Assembly (NCBI GenBank): GCA_002363385.1
Contig: DEVL01000003.1
Span: 558,505-622,504, forward strand
Direction: 5' to 3'
Length of the DNA: 64,000 bases
Origin: Stenotrophomonas maltophilia
GTDB taxonomy: Bacteria > Pseudomonadota > Gammaproteobacteria > Xanthomonadales > Xanthomonadaceae
Below, piece by piece: positions 1 to 8,758 of this stretch (position 1 is the first letter of the stretch; the number at the start of each line of letters is the position of its first letter). A program made the translations under genes and the position numbers. Below the pieces are notes generated by a model. The model saw only the letters and a program-made list of their open reading frames with translations. It ran no database searches and had not been told where the DNA came from.

Positions 1-1306
1 TGTCGGTGGAGAAGATGCCGTTGTTGCCGAACCAGCCACCGGCCGAGCCCCAGTTGGCCGGGTTGCGGGCCGCCTCGGGGTTGTCGAAGGTGATGCCCTT
101 GTCCAGGTTCCAGCTGAAACCACCGTTGTAGAACGGTTCGATGAAGTACTGGGCCAGGTCCTTGTTCTCGGACTTGCTCTGGCCGACCTGGCCGCTGATG
201 CCCCAGCCCTCGCCCTTCCAGGCGCCACGCAGGTCCAGACCCTTGGTAGTCACTTCGGATTCGCGCACGTTGTTGTCGTAGATCACCGTGCCGCTGTTGG
301 CGGTGGCACTGGCGTTGGAGTGGCCGCTGTTGACCACGCCGTTGCGCACATCGCCGAGCTGGTTCACCGCACCGATGGTGCCGGGATTCCAGGTCAGGAA
401 GGAGTACATCGACTGGTTGTAGTTGTCGAAGTTCTCCTTGATGTACAGGCCGCTCAGGTTGAACTCGAGCTCATCGGTCGGCTTGAACTGCAGGTTGACC
501 ACGGCGCTGTCGCGCTTGCGGTCCTGCTGGAACCACGCCGCGTTGACCGAGTTGGGCACATCCGCGTTCGGGTCCACGCCCGGTGCATTGGTGAAGGTGG
601 AGGCCTTGGCGTACCCGAACACTTCCATGCCCTGGCGGTCCACGCGCTCTTCATAGTGCTGCGCGGCCACGTTGACGCCGAAGGTTTCCTCGTCGTTCTT
701 CCAGCTGTAGATCGCCGAGGCGTTCGGCTTGCCCTTGCTGGCCTGGTCGCTGTAGCTGTAGCCGATCGAGGCGGCCACTTCATTGGCGCGCATGTCCAGC
801 GGCTGACGGGTGTGCATCAGGATGGTGCCGCCCAGGCTGCCTTCGGTCAGGCGCGCTTCGGAGGACTTGATGACTTCCATGCGGCCCAGGATCAACGGCG
901 ACAGCAGGGTGTAGTCGAAACCGCGGTTGGGCTGTTCGCCGTACAGCCAGATCGCCTGCGCGACCGGGTGACCATCCAGGAAGGACAGGTTGAGGCTGGG
1001 GTCGGTGCCGTCGATGCTGACTCGCTCACCCTGGCCGAAGCGACGGTCCAGTGAGATGCCGGGCAGCTGCGACAGCGCCTCGGCCACGTTGGTGCTGGGG
1101 AACTTGCCGATGTCCTCGGCGGTGATCGCCTCGGAAATGGTCACGTTGTTGCGCTTGGTATCCAGCGACTTTTCCAGGCTGGCGCGGATACCCACCACGC
1201 TGACCGTATCCAGGTCGGTGGGGGTGGTCGAGGTTTCCTGCGCCTGCGCGCCGAACACCAGACAGCTGAAAATGGCTGCCGAAAGCAGACTCTTGCGGTG
1301 GTTCAT
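1..1306 (-). CDS. TonB-dependent receptor, N-terminal part (cut by window edge)
   Basis: The gene runs leftward off the window, and 435 codons of its N-terminal half are visible. The ATG at 1306 is preceded by a good ribosome binding site (GAGGAGA, 1311-1318 on the minus strand). The protein starts with a signal peptide ending near FGAQAQ. It then shows a plug domain with TISEAITAEDIGKFPSTNVAEAL-like features, a pattern typical of the large TonB receptors of Xanthomonas and Caulobacter (TIGR01782 type). Such receptors bring oligosaccharides across the outer membrane. It lies 134 bp downstream of nagK on the same strand, so GlcNAc or chitin oligosaccharides are the likely substrate. The substrate is inferred from context only. 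The C-terminal barrel is outside the window. Confidence 0.9.
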   Translation of the reverse strand, partial: MNHRKSLLSAAIFSCLVFGAQAQETSTTPTDLDTVSVVGIRASLEKSLDTKRNNVTISEAITAEDIGKFPSTNVAEALSQLPGISLDRRFGQGERVSIDGTDPSLNLSFLDGHPVAQAIWLYGEQPNRGFDYTLLSPLILGRMEVIKSSEARLTEGSLGGTILMHTRQPLDMRANEVAASIGYSYSDQASKGKPNASAIYSWKNDEETFGVNVAAQHYEERVDRQGMEVFGYAKASTFTNAPGVDPNADVPNSVNAAWFQQDRKRDSAVVNLQFKPTDELEFNLSGLYIKENFDNYNQSMYSFLTWNPGTIGAVNQLGDVRNGVVNSGHSNASATANSGTVIYDNNVRESEVTTKGLDLRGAWKGEGWGISGQVGQSKSENKDLAQYFIEPFYNGGFSWNLDKGITFDNPEAARNPANWGSAGGWFGNNGIFSTD

Positions 1307-1377
1307 GATGTCTCTCCTCATCAATCCGATGGTTCGCCGGCGACGGCGTGTCTTCTTGCGTCTGGTACGACTTTGCC

Positions 1378-1398
1378 GCGCGCCCTGGAAGGGCGCGC
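1378..1398. other. perfect hairpin between nagK and the TonB receptor
   Basis: A 9-bp stem (GCGCGCCCT / AGGGCGCGC) with a 3-nt loop lies in the 134-bp gap between nagK and the receptor gene. No T-run follows it on the minus strand. It is therefore more likely an mRNA processing or stability element that sets different expression of the two genes than a full terminator. That role is inference. Confidence 0.4.
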
Positions 1399-1440
1399 CA
1401 TGGGTGCCACGTACTGCGTATTGCCTTTCCCTGCACGCCG

Positions 1441-2469
1441 TCAGGCGTTCGGGTGGTCCCTATGTCCCAGGTACCAGCTGGCGGCGCCGATGACGCCCAG
1501 CTGCCCGTGCTCGACCACCTTCACGGGAATGCGTTCCAGCGCCTCGCGCATCGGCCCCTTGTTGAGGTACCGCTCGACGAAGGTGCTGTTCAACAGGAAA
1601 TCGCGGATCTGCGGCAGGATGCCGCCGGCCAGATAGACCCCGCCGGTGACGCCGTACTGCAGCGCCATGTCACCGATCGTGCTGCCGAGCAGGCCGCAGA
1701 ACACGTCCAGGCTCTGCCGTGCGAGCGGGTCCTGATCGGCCACGGCGGCGGCGGTGATCGCATCGGGGGTGGTCAACGTCGGTGCGTGGCCGTTCAACGC
1801 GCACAGGGCGCGATACAGATTCATCAGGCCGGGTCCGGACAGCGCCTGCTCCACCGAGACATGCGAGCGCTCGCGCAGCATCTGCCGCACGATCGCCATC
1901 TCCAGTTCGGTGGTGGTGGCCAGGGTCGGCTGGCCGGCTTCGGTGGCCAGGACCACGGCACCGTGCGCGGTAGGAATCCATACCGCCGCGCCGAGGCCGG
2001 TGCCGGGGCCGACCACCAGGGTCGGGCCGCGCGGGGCGGTGGCCGGGCCGGTCAGCTGCAGCACGCCGCTGGCGTCGACCTGGGCGGCGGCGTAGGCCAC
2101 GGCCTCGAAGTCATTGACGATGTAGACCTGATCCAGGCCGACGTCGCGCTCGATCTGCCGCGCCGACAGTGGCCAGGGCAGGTTGGCGGTGATCACGGTG
2201 CCGTCTTCACGCGCATAGCCGGCAGTGGCGACGACGCAGTGTGCCGGGCGCGGGCCATCGGCCAGGAACTCGGACAGGATCGCGCTGAGGCCGGCGTAGT
2301 CGGCATTGCGGAATTTGCGGTAGTCCAGCAGCTGCACCGGATGGTCCGGATCCGCGCTGGCCTGGACCCGGCCCACCCGGACATGCGTGCCACCCACGTC
2401 GGCGGCCAGGAACGGCGGCATCGCAGCGGACGGGGCCTGGGCCGGTACAGCGTGGGCGGCGTTGGTCAC
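1441..2469 (-). CDS. nagK: Glucokinase-type N-acetylglucosamine kinase
   Basis: This is a 342-residue protein of the bacterial glucokinase (Glk, PF02685) family. The ATP phosphate-binding motif AADVGGTHVRVG lies near residues 22-33, and a second glycine-rich motif, GPGTGLGAAVW, is present. In the nag locus the expected reaction is phosphorylation of GlcNAc to GlcNAc-6-phosphate in the cytoplasm after uptake by NagP. I chose the GTG at 2469 because GGAG lies just upstream. The next ATG (2421, before PPFLAADVGG) has no ribosome binding site. A longer reading frame to 2616 would run over the operator and promoter, so I reject it. Glucose specificity cannot be excluded from sequence. Xanthomonads encode several such kinases. 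Confidence 0.85.
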   Translation of the reverse strand: MTNAAHAVPAQAPSAAMPPFLAADVGGTHVRVGRVQASADPDHPVQLLDYRKFRNADYAGLSAILSEFLADGPRPAHCVVATAGYAREDGTVITANLPWPLSARQIERDVGLDQVYIVNDFEAVAYAAAQVDASGVLQLTGPATAPRGPTLVVGPGTGLGAAVWIPTAHGAVVLATEAGQPTLATTTELEMAIVRQMLRERSHVSVEQALSGPGLMNLYRALCALNGHAPTLTTPDAITAAAVADQDPLARQSLDVFCGLLGSTIGDMALQYGVTGGVYLAGGILPQIRDFLLNSTFVERYLNKGPMREALERIPVKVVEHGQLGVIGAASWYLGHRDHPNA

Positions 2470-2522
2470 ACGGACTCCATCGGTTGGGCACGGCCAGGGC
2501 TGGCCCGGCGATTGAGGCGGAG

Positions 2523-2550
2523 TCTGTAATCGTTCTGACAACGATGTCAA
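2523..2550 (-). promoter_or_regulatory. Predicted nagK promoter
   Basis: Read on the minus strand, a perfect -35 hexamer TTGACA (2545-2550) is followed after 16 bp by TACAGA (2523-2528), a moderate -10. The -35 box is part of the LacI-type operator at 2536-2549. A bound repressor would therefore block RNA polymerase directly. The box calls are mine from sequence; no start site is known. Confidence 0.5.
2536..2549. promoter_or_regulatory. LacI-type operator 1 (nagK side)
   Basis: TGACAACGATGTCA is a near-perfect inverted repeat (arms TGACA/TGTCA). It shares the TGACAACG half with the second site at 2770-2783. It overlaps the predicted -35 of the minus-strand nagK promoter. The obvious ligand is the LacI-family regulator encoded at 4172-5239. 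Confidence 0.6.
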
Positions 2551-2737
2551 CGATAACCTCACACTTTCGATGCTGCGCCGCAACGGGGCCTGCCGCAGGA
2601 AAACGTTTTCACCCAACGGGCGTCATGTTTTTGCAAACTGCTTGGAAACAGGGGCTCAGCTCCCTTCCGATGAGTCATACCGGGTTTTTGCGCAGATGCA
2701 GCACGCGGTTTTCATCGGTCGTCCGGAAAACCAGTTG

Positions 2738-2767
2738 TTGACAAACCCGGCAGGGGCGACGAATAAA
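2738..2767 (+). promoter_or_regulatory. Predicted nagP operon promoter
   Basis: A perfect TTGACA (2738-2743), an 18-bp spacer and AATAAA (2762-2767, four of six consensus positions) form a sigma-70-like promoter pointing into nagP. The second LacI-type operator begins 2 bp past the -10, so it would cover the transcription start. Confidence 0.5.
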
Positions 2768-2769
2768 TG

Positions 2770-2783
2770 TGACAACGTTGTTC
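2770..2783. promoter_or_regulatory. LacI-type operator 2 (nagP side)
   Basis: TGACAACGTTGTTC contains the perfect palindrome ACAACGTTGT with a central CG, as is usual for LacI-family operators. It matches operator 1 in the TGACAACG half-site. It sits at the expected transcription start of the nagP operon, about 53 bp before the nagP ATG. Confidence 0.65.
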
Positions 2784-2836
2784 CCAGCCACTCTTCCGAC
2801 GCCGCATCGCGCGCCGTCGATGCAGGAGCCTTCTTG

Positions 2837-4129
2837 ATGTCTGCCGTGCCTGCTGCCTCCGCGCGTTCGAGCGTGCTTACCTCGATCCTGATCATCGGCG
2901 TGCTGTTCTTCCTGATCGGCTTCTTCACCTGGCTCAACGGCCCGCTGATCACCTTCGTCAAACTGGCCTTCGAGCTGGACGAGGTCGGCGCCTTCCTGGT
3001 CCTGATGGTCTTCTACCTGTCGTATTTCTTCCTCGCCCTGCCGGCCTCATGGATTCTCAAGCGCACCGGCATGAAGAAAGGCCTGAGCCTGAGCCTGCTG
3101 GTGATGGCGGCCGGTGCGGTGGTGTTCGCCCACTTCGCCCAGCAGCGCTGGTACCCGGGCGCGCTAAGTGGCCTGTTCGTGATCGGCAGCGGTTTGGCCC
3201 TGCTGCAGACGGCGGTCAACCCGTACATCAGCATCCTCGGGCCGATCGAAACCGCCGCCCGGCGCATCGCGCTGATGGGTATCTGCAACAAGGTCGCCGG
3301 CATGCTCGCCCCGGTGCTGATCGGCACGCTGGTGTTGCATGGCATCGGCGATCTGGATGCCCAGGTGAAGGTCGCAGACGCCGTGACCAAGACGCTGCTG
3401 CTGAACGAGTTCGCCGCCAAAATCCAGCTGCCGTACATGGCCATGGCCGGGCTGCTGGTGGTGCTGGCGGTCGGCGTGCTGTTCTCGCCGCTGCCCGAAT
3501 TGAAGACCGCTGAAGCCAATGCCACGCCGGCCCGCGCGCCAGGCGTTGCTGAGCGCACCAGCATCTTCCAGTTCCCGCACCTGTGGCTGGGCGTGCTGTG
3601 CCTGTTCGTTTACGTCGGCGTGGAAGTGATGGCCGGTGATGCGATCGGTACCTACGGGCATAGCTTCAACCTGCCGCTGGACCAGACCAAGATGTTCACC
3701 TCGATCACGCTGGCATTCATGCTGTCCGGTTACGTGGTGGGCCTGGCGCTGATTCCGCACCTTGTGACGCAATCGCGCTACCTGAGCATTTCGGCCGTGC
3801 TGGGCGTGCTGTTCAGCATCGGCGCGCTGCTGACCCACGGCTATGTCTCGGTCGGCTTCGTGGCCGCGCTGGGCTTTGCCAACGCGATGATGTGGCCGGC
3901 GATCTTCCCGCTGGCGATCCGCGGCCTGGGCCGGTTCACCGAAACCGGCTCGGCGCTGCTGGTGATGGCCATTGCCGGTGGCGCGATCATTCCGCAGCTG
4001 TTCGCGGTGCTCAAGCAGCACTTTGATTTCCAGTGGGTCTTCGCCGGCCTGATGGTGCCCTGCTACCTGTACATCCTGTTCTACTCGATGCGCGGCCACC
4101 GGGTCGGGCTGTCCCGCGACGGGCAGTGA
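2837..4129 (+). CDS. nagP: N-acetylglucosamine inner-membrane permease (MFS, FucP/NagP type)
   Basis: This 430-residue major facilitator protein has about 12 hydrophobic segments and resembles the NagP/FucP sugar:proton symporters. The N-terminus begins with a segment reading IIGVLFFLIGFFTWLNG, and an FNLPLDQTK region and ITLAFMLSGYVVGLALIP lie in the C-terminal half. It should import GlcNAc from the periplasm in unphosphorylated form, which explains why a kinase gene is next door. The ATG at 2837 is preceded by CAGGAG. The longer frame from 2570 would run across the promoter and operator, so I reject it. It leads a plus-strand operon of five genes. Confidence 0.9.
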   Translation: MSAVPAASARSSVLTSILIIGVLFFLIGFFTWLNGPLITFVKLAFELDEVGAFLVLMVFYLSYFFLALPASWILKRTGMKKGLSLSLLVMAAGAVVFAHFAQQRWYPGALSGLFVIGSGLALLQTAVNPYISILGPIETAARRIALMGICNKVAGMLAPVLIGTLVLHGIGDLDAQVKVADAVTKTLLLNEFAAKIQLPYMAMAGLLVVLAVGVLFSPLPELKTAEANATPARAPGVAERTSIFQFPHLWLGVLCLFVYVGVEVMAGDAIGTYGHSFNLPLDQTKMFTSITLAFMLSGYVVGLALIPHLVTQSRYLSISAVLGVLFSIGALLTHGYVSVGFVAALGFANAMMWPAIFPLAIRGLGRFTETGSALLVMAIAGGAIIPQLFAVLKQHFDFQWVFAGLMVPCYLYILFYSMRGHRVGLSRDGQ

Positions 4130-4171
4130 TCGGCGATCATGGACGCTCAACCGGTCAGCCAGGGAAAAACG

Positions 4172-5239
4172 ATGCGTAGAGCGACCATCAAGGATGTCGC
4201 CGAACGGGCCAAGGTATCGCTGAAGACGGTCTCGCGGGTGATCAACAACGAACCGTCGGTGATGCAGGCCACCCGCGCGCGCGTGCTGCGTGCGATCGCC
4301 GAGCTGGACTACGAGCCTGATCCGGCCGCGCGCAACCTGCGCACCGGCACCACGCTGGTGGTCGGGCTGGTGTACGACAACCCCAACCCGTACCACATCA
4401 TCGGCGTGCAGAACGGCGTGCTTGCGGCGTGCCGCGAAACCGGCTTCGGGCTGCAGATCCATCCCTGCGATTCCAGTTCGCCGATGTTGGCTGAGGAGCT
4501 GGCCGACTGGGTGCAGCGTTCGCGCCTCGCCGGCCTGGTGCTGACCGCGCCCATGTCCGAGCGCAAGGATCTGGTGGCCGCGCTCACCGCACGCGGGATC
4601 AAGCTGGTGCGCATCATCGCCGCCACCGCCGATCCCGAAGATGGCGCCTGCGTGTTCGTCGACGACCGCGAGGCCGCCTATGAAATCACCGAGCACCTGA
4701 TCCAGCTTGGGCACCAGCGCATCGGGTTCCTGTGGGGCGGTAGCTCGCACCGTTCCAGTGGCGAACGCTACGCCGGCTATGAAGCGGCACTGCGCGACTA
4801 CGGCATGTCCATCGACAAGCACCTGGTGGTGCAGGGCGACTACACCTTCGATGACGGCTTCCGCGGCGCGCGCCGCCTGCTGGCGCTGCGCGAACCGCCC
4901 ACGGCCATCTTCGGCTCCAACGATGAAATCGCTGCCGGCGTGCTGGCGGCGGCCAAATCCACCGGCATGAACGTGCCCTACGACCTGTCCATCGCCGGCT
5001 TCGAGGACAGCCCGTTCTCGCGCCAGTCCTGGCCGCCGTTGACCACGGCCAAGCAGGCCACCGAAGACATCGCCCGGCATGCTGCGCGCCTGCTGATCGC
5101 GCAGCTGCGCAGCGATGCGTACGACGACGCGCCGCTGCAGCTGCAGAATCAGGGCTTCGTGCCGCAGCTGGTGGTGCGTGGCTCCACCGCGCCGATGCGC
5201 CCGCAGGGTGCACGGCTTCCCTCTCCTGAAACGACCTGA
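4172..5239 (+). CDS. nagR: LacI-family transcriptional regulator of GlcNAc use
   Basis: This is a 355-residue LacI/PurR-type regulator. The N-terminal helix-turn-helix reads RRATIKDVAERAKVSLKTVS, followed by the hinge helix, and then a periplasmic-binding-protein-like effector domain (GLVYDNPNPYHI to the C-terminus). I chose ATG 4172, preceded by CAGGGA, over ATG 4139, which has no ribosome binding site. It lies between nagP and nagB and is the likely ligand of the two operators at 2536 and 2770. In other proteobacteria NagR of this family responds to a GlcNAc pathway intermediate. The effector here is unknown. The name nagQ is used for a similar regulator in Xanthomonas, so the symbol is tentative. 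Confidence 0.85.
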   Translation: MRRATIKDVAERAKVSLKTVSRVINNEPSVMQATRARVLRAIAELDYEPDPAARNLRTGTTLVVGLVYDNPNPYHIIGVQNGVLAACRETGFGLQIHPCDSSSPMLAEELADWVQRSRLAGLVLTAPMSERKDLVAALTARGIKLVRIIAATADPEDGACVFVDDREAAYEITEHLIQLGHQRIGFLWGGSSHRSSGERYAGYEAALRDYGMSIDKHLVVQGDYTFDDGFRGARRLLALREPPTAIFGSNDEIAAGVLAAAKSTGMNVPYDLSIAGFEDSPFSRQSWPPLTTAKQATEDIARHAARLLIAQLRSDAYDDAPLQLQNQGFVPQLVVRGSTAPMRPQGARLPSPETT

Positions 5240-5245
5240 GTTCCC

Positions 5246-6274
5246 ATGTCCCTGCCTGCTCCCCACGACACCCTGATGTACCGCGAAGCCGCGGAAGCCG
5301 CCGATGTGATCGCTGCGCAGTTCGCGCGCAACCAGGTGGCCGTGGAGACGCTGGCGGCCAGCCTGCGCGCGGCGCCGCCGCCGTTCGTGGTGACCTGCGC
5401 ACGGGGCAGTTCCGATCATGCCGCCACCTACGCCAAGTACCTGCTGGAAACCCGGCTCGGGCTGGTGACCGCCTCGGCCTCGCCGTCGGTGGGGTCGGTC
5501 TATGAAGCGCCGTTGAAACTGCGTGGCGCGCTGTACATCGTGATCTCGCAGTCGGGCAAGAGCCCGGACCTGCTGCGCAACGCCGAGGCCGCACGTGCCG
5601 CTGGCGCGCGCGTGGTGGCGCTGGTCAACGTCGAGGATTCGCCGCTGGCGCAGCTGGCCGAGACGGTCATCCCGCTGGGCGCGGGTACCGAGCGCAGCGT
5701 GGCGGCGACCAAGAGCTATCTCGCCTCGCTGTCGGCGATCCTGCAGCTGGTGGCGTACTGGACCCAGGACGTGGGGCTGATCGCCTCGCTGCGCGCGCTG
5801 CCCGATGCACTGCGCGAGGCCTGGAACAGCGACTGGTCGTCGCTGACCGATGGCCTGGTGCCGGCCCACAATCTGTTTGTACTTGGCCGCGGTCTTGGCC
5901 TGGCCGCAGCGCAGGAAGCGGCGCTGAAGTTCAAGGAAACCTGTGGCCTGCACGCCGAGGCCTACAGCTCGGCCGAGGTCAAGCACGGCCCGATGGCGCT
6001 GGTCGGCCCGGGCTTCCCGGTGCTGGCCTTTGCCCAGCCGGATGAAACCGGCGCCGGCACCCGTGCGGTGCTGGGCGAGTTCGCTGCGCGCGATGCGCAG
6101 GTGTGGCTGGCCGATGTCGGTGGGGACCTGCCGCTGCCGGTCGCGCCGCACCCGGCCTGCGCCCCGCTGCTGACCATCCAGAGCTTCTACCGCGCGATCA
6201 ATGCGCTGGCACTGCGGCGTGGCCACAACCCGGATCTGCCGCCGCATCTGAACAAAGTGACGGAAACCGTCTGA
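5246..6274 (+). CDS. nagB2: Glucosamine-6-phosphate deaminase, SIS-domain (GlmS-like) type
   Basis: This 342-residue protein has two SIS sugar-isomerase domains (about residues 35-165 and 195-325). It corresponds to the isomerase part of GlmS without the glutaminase half. Visible motifs are CARGSSDHAATYAKY, SQSGKSPDLLR and KHGPMALVGPG. NagB-II enzymes of this type replace classical NagB in Xanthomonas and Shewanella. They convert glucosamine-6-phosphate to fructose-6-phosphate and ammonia in the cytoplasm. The gene starts 6 bp after the regulator and its TGA overlaps the nagA ATG by one base, showing tight translational coupling. Confidence 0.9.
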   Translation: MSLPAPHDTLMYREAAEAADVIAAQFARNQVAVETLAASLRAAPPPFVVTCARGSSDHAATYAKYLLETRLGLVTASASPSVGSVYEAPLKLRGALYIVISQSGKSPDLLRNAEAARAAGARVVALVNVEDSPLAQLAETVIPLGAGTERSVAATKSYLASLSAILQLVAYWTQDVGLIASLRALPDALREAWNSDWSSLTDGLVPAHNLFVLGRGLGLAAAQEAALKFKETCGLHAEAYSSAEVKHGPMALVGPGFPVLAFAQPDETGAGTRAVLGEFAARDAQVWLADVGGDLPLPVAPHPACAPLLTIQSFYRAINALALRRGHNPDLPPHLNKVTETV

Positions 6275-7422
6275 TGAAAACTGTCCTGCGCAATGCCCGC
6301 ATCCTGGCCGGTGACGACTTCCGCGACGACCTGGCGATCGTGATCGAAAGCGGCCGGATCACCGCGCTCATCTCCGATGCCGCGCCGATGCTGGGTCAGG
6401 CCGATGAGCAGGTGGATCTGGGCGGTGGCTGGCTGCTACCCGGTTTCATCGATGCGCAGGTCAATGGCGGTGGCGGCGTGCTGTTCAACAACCGCCCGGA
6501 TGTCGCCACGCTGCGCACGCTGGCACAGGCGCACCGCCGCTTCGGCACCACCGGTCTGCTACCCACCCTGATCAGCGACGACGTGCAGGTGATGCGCGCG
6601 GCCATTGCCGCGACCCGCCAGGCCATCAGCGAGGGCGTGCCGGGCGTGCTCGGCATTCATCTGGAAGGGCCGTACATCGCCCCGGCGCGCAAGGGCACGC
6701 ACGATCCGGCCAAGTTCCGCGTGCCGGACGCCGCCGAGATCGCCTTGGCCGCCTCGCTGGACAACGGCGTCACGCTGCTCACGCTGGCGCCCGAGCGGGT
6801 GCCGCTGGAGAGCATCCGCGCGCTGGTGGAGCGTGGCGTGGTGGTGGCGGCAGGTCATACCGCCGCCAGTTACGAAGAGGCGCGTGCAGGCCTGGAGGCC
6901 GGTATCCGCGGCTTTACCCATCTGTACAACGCGATGTCGCCGCTGACCGGGCGCGAACCGGGCGCGGTGGGCGCGGCGCTGGAAGATCGCGACAGCTGGG
7001 TGGGTATCATCGCCGACGGCGTGCATGTGCACCCGGCCAGCCTGCGTGTGGCACTGGCCGCCAAGCCACGTGGCAAAGTCATGCTGGTCACCGATGCGAT
7101 GCCGCCGGTAGGGGCGGATGACCCCAGTTATGAGCTCTATGGCGAGGTGATCACCGCGGTCGACGGGGTGGTGCGCAATGCCGCCGGCTCACTGGCCGGC
7201 TCGGCACTGGACATGGCCACCGCGGTACGCAACAGCGTGCAGCTGCTGGGCGTCTCGCTGGCCGAGGCGGCGCGCATGGCCTCCACCTATCCCGCGCAGT
7301 TCCTGAATCTGGATGACCGCTACGGGCATATCGCTGAAGGCCATCATGCCGATCTGGTCCTGCTCGATGATGCGCTGCAGGTACGCAGCACCTGGATTGC
7401 CGGGCAGCGCGAAGACGTATGA
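6274..7422 (+). CDS. nagA: N-acetylglucosamine-6-phosphate deacetylase
   Basis: This 382-residue amidohydrolase-superfamily enzyme removes acetate from GlcNAc-6-phosphate, feeding NagB-II. Family hallmarks are visible: QVNGGGG replacing the usual HxH (as in E. coli NagA), the metal-binding Glu in GIHLEGPYI, histidines in AAGHTAASYEEA and FTHLYNAMSP, and the catalytic Asp in VTDAMPPVG. The ATG overlaps the nagB stop codon (TGATG), and the TGA overlaps the start of the next gene by 4 bp (ATGA). Confidence 0.95.
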   Translation: MKTVLRNARILAGDDFRDDLAIVIESGRITALISDAAPMLGQADEQVDLGGGWLLPGFIDAQVNGGGGVLFNNRPDVATLRTLAQAHRRFGTTGLLPTLISDDVQVMRAAIAATRQAISEGVPGVLGIHLEGPYIAPARKGTHDPAKFRVPDAAEIALAASLDNGVTLLTLAPERVPLESIRALVERGVVVAAGHTAASYEEARAGLEAGIRGFTHLYNAMSPLTGREPGAVGAALEDRDSWVGIIADGVHVHPASLRVALAAKPRGKVMLVTDAMPPVGADDPSYELYGEVITAVDGVVRNAAGSLAGSALDMATAVRNSVQLLGVSLAEAARMASTYPAQFLNLDDRYGHIAEGHHADLVLLDDALQVRSTWIAGQREDV

Positions 7423-8486
7423 GTGACGCGCCGTCGGGGCGGATGGGGTCGATCGACGCGCTGCGTGGCCTGACCGTCGCGGCGATGCTGCTGGTCAACA
7501 ATCCCGGCGATTGGAGCCATGTCTACGCGCCGCTGCTGCACGCGGACTGGCATGGCCTCACCCCGACCGACCTGATCTTCCCGCTGTTCCTGTTCATCGC
7601 AGGCGTCTCGATGGCGTTCAGCCTGGCCCCGCGCGCCACCGACCCGGCCATGCGTCCGGCGCTGGTGCGTGGGGTACTGCAACGCGCGCTGCGCATCCTG
7701 ATCGCCGGTGCGCTGCTGCACCTGATGGCGTGGTGGCTGTTTGAATTACCCGCGTATCGCCTGTGGGGCGTGCTGCAGCGGATCGCCCTGTGCGTGGCGG
7801 CGGTTGGCGTGCTGGCGGTCTACACGCAGGCGCGGACGCAATGGGCGGTCATTGTCGGCTTGCTGGCCGCCTATACGGCGATCCTGCTGTCGGCCGCTTC
7901 CTTGGAGCCGTGGGTCAATCCGGCCAGCCGCCTGGACACCGCGCTGTTTGCCCCCTTCCTCTACACGTACTCTGCGCTCACCGGACTGGGTCATGACCCG
8001 GAAGGCCTGCTCAGCAGCCTCGGTGCGATTGCCACCACGGTGCTCGGCCTGCGTGCCGGTGCGTGGTTGCGTGCCGGTGAGTCGGCTCGGCTGGCGGTCC
8101 TGACGGCCGCCTGCCTGGCCCTCGGCGGGCTGGCCACGATGTGGCTGCCGTTGAACAAGCAACTCTGGACGCCCAGCCTCGTGGTCTGGGCCGGCGGCCT
8201 TTCCATGGCCGCGCTGCTGCTGGCGCACGCGGTGATCGACCGTGGGGGGCTGCCTGCGCTGGGTCGCCGCTTCGGGATGAATGCAATCGCTGCCTATCTC
8301 GGGTCCTCCGTGATGGCGCTGGTGCTAGGCGCGACCGGTGCATGGGCCTGGGCATTCCGTACGTTGGAGCATGCGCTGCCGCAGGCGCCGAAGCTGGCCT
8401 CCGTGGCCTGCGCAATGGGCTTCGTGGCGCTCTGGTGGTTGGTGATGTGGGCGCTGGACCGTCGGCGGATCTACCTGAAGATCTAG
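7419..8486 (+). CDS. nagX: NagX-like membrane protein (heparan-alpha-glucosaminide acetyltransferase family)
   Basis: This 355-residue integral membrane protein has roughly ten hydrophobic segments. The N-terminal signature SIDALRGLTVAAMLLVNNPGDW and the following HADWHGLTPTDLIFPLFLFIAG are characteristic of the family containing human HGSNAT and bacterial NagX. In bacteria NagX occurs within GlcNAc loci; its exact role is not settled. Transmembrane transacetylation of amino sugars is the usual guess. The start overlaps nagA by 4 bp, so it is the last gene of the nagP operon. Confidence 0.85.
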   Translation: MSDAPSGRMGSIDALRGLTVAAMLLVNNPGDWSHVYAPLLHADWHGLTPTDLIFPLFLFIAGVSMAFSLAPRATDPAMRPALVRGVLQRALRILIAGALLHLMAWWLFELPAYRLWGVLQRIALCVAAVGVLAVYTQARTQWAVIVGLLAAYTAILLSAASLEPWVNPASRLDTALFAPFLYTYSALTGLGHDPEGLLSSLGAIATTVLGLRAGAWLRAGESARLAVLTAACLALGGLATMWLPLNKQLWTPSLVVWAGGLSMAALLLAHAVIDRGGLPALGRRFGMNAIAAYLGSSVMALVLGATGAWAWAFRTLEHALPQAPKLASVACAMGFVALWWLVMWALDRRRIYLKI

Positions 8487-8758
8487 CGGCACCGGCCCGC
8501 GCACCTGCATTTACGTTCACATCACAGTCGAACAGTAAAAGTACCTATCACCACTACGTAATTGACGAACCCGCGTTCTGGCCGTTACCCACTCGGGTGC
8601 GCCGCCTCTTTTTTCCTGATGTTGCACCGCTGGTAATGCAGTCCCAGGCAGCACGTGCTGCCGACGTGAACTCCATGGTGATGCGTGCAGTCAGGAGCAG
8701 GGGGCTTCGATGACCTGTCATGTCGCCGCCGCCCTCCGTGATGCCCAGAGGAAGCCGC

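Noticed and set aside
3164..6247. A 1027-codon minus-strand open frame
   Set aside because: It runs antisense across nagP, the LacI gene and nagB, all of which have clear family motifs. Long antisense frames are expected in high-GC DNA, and it shows no domain pattern.
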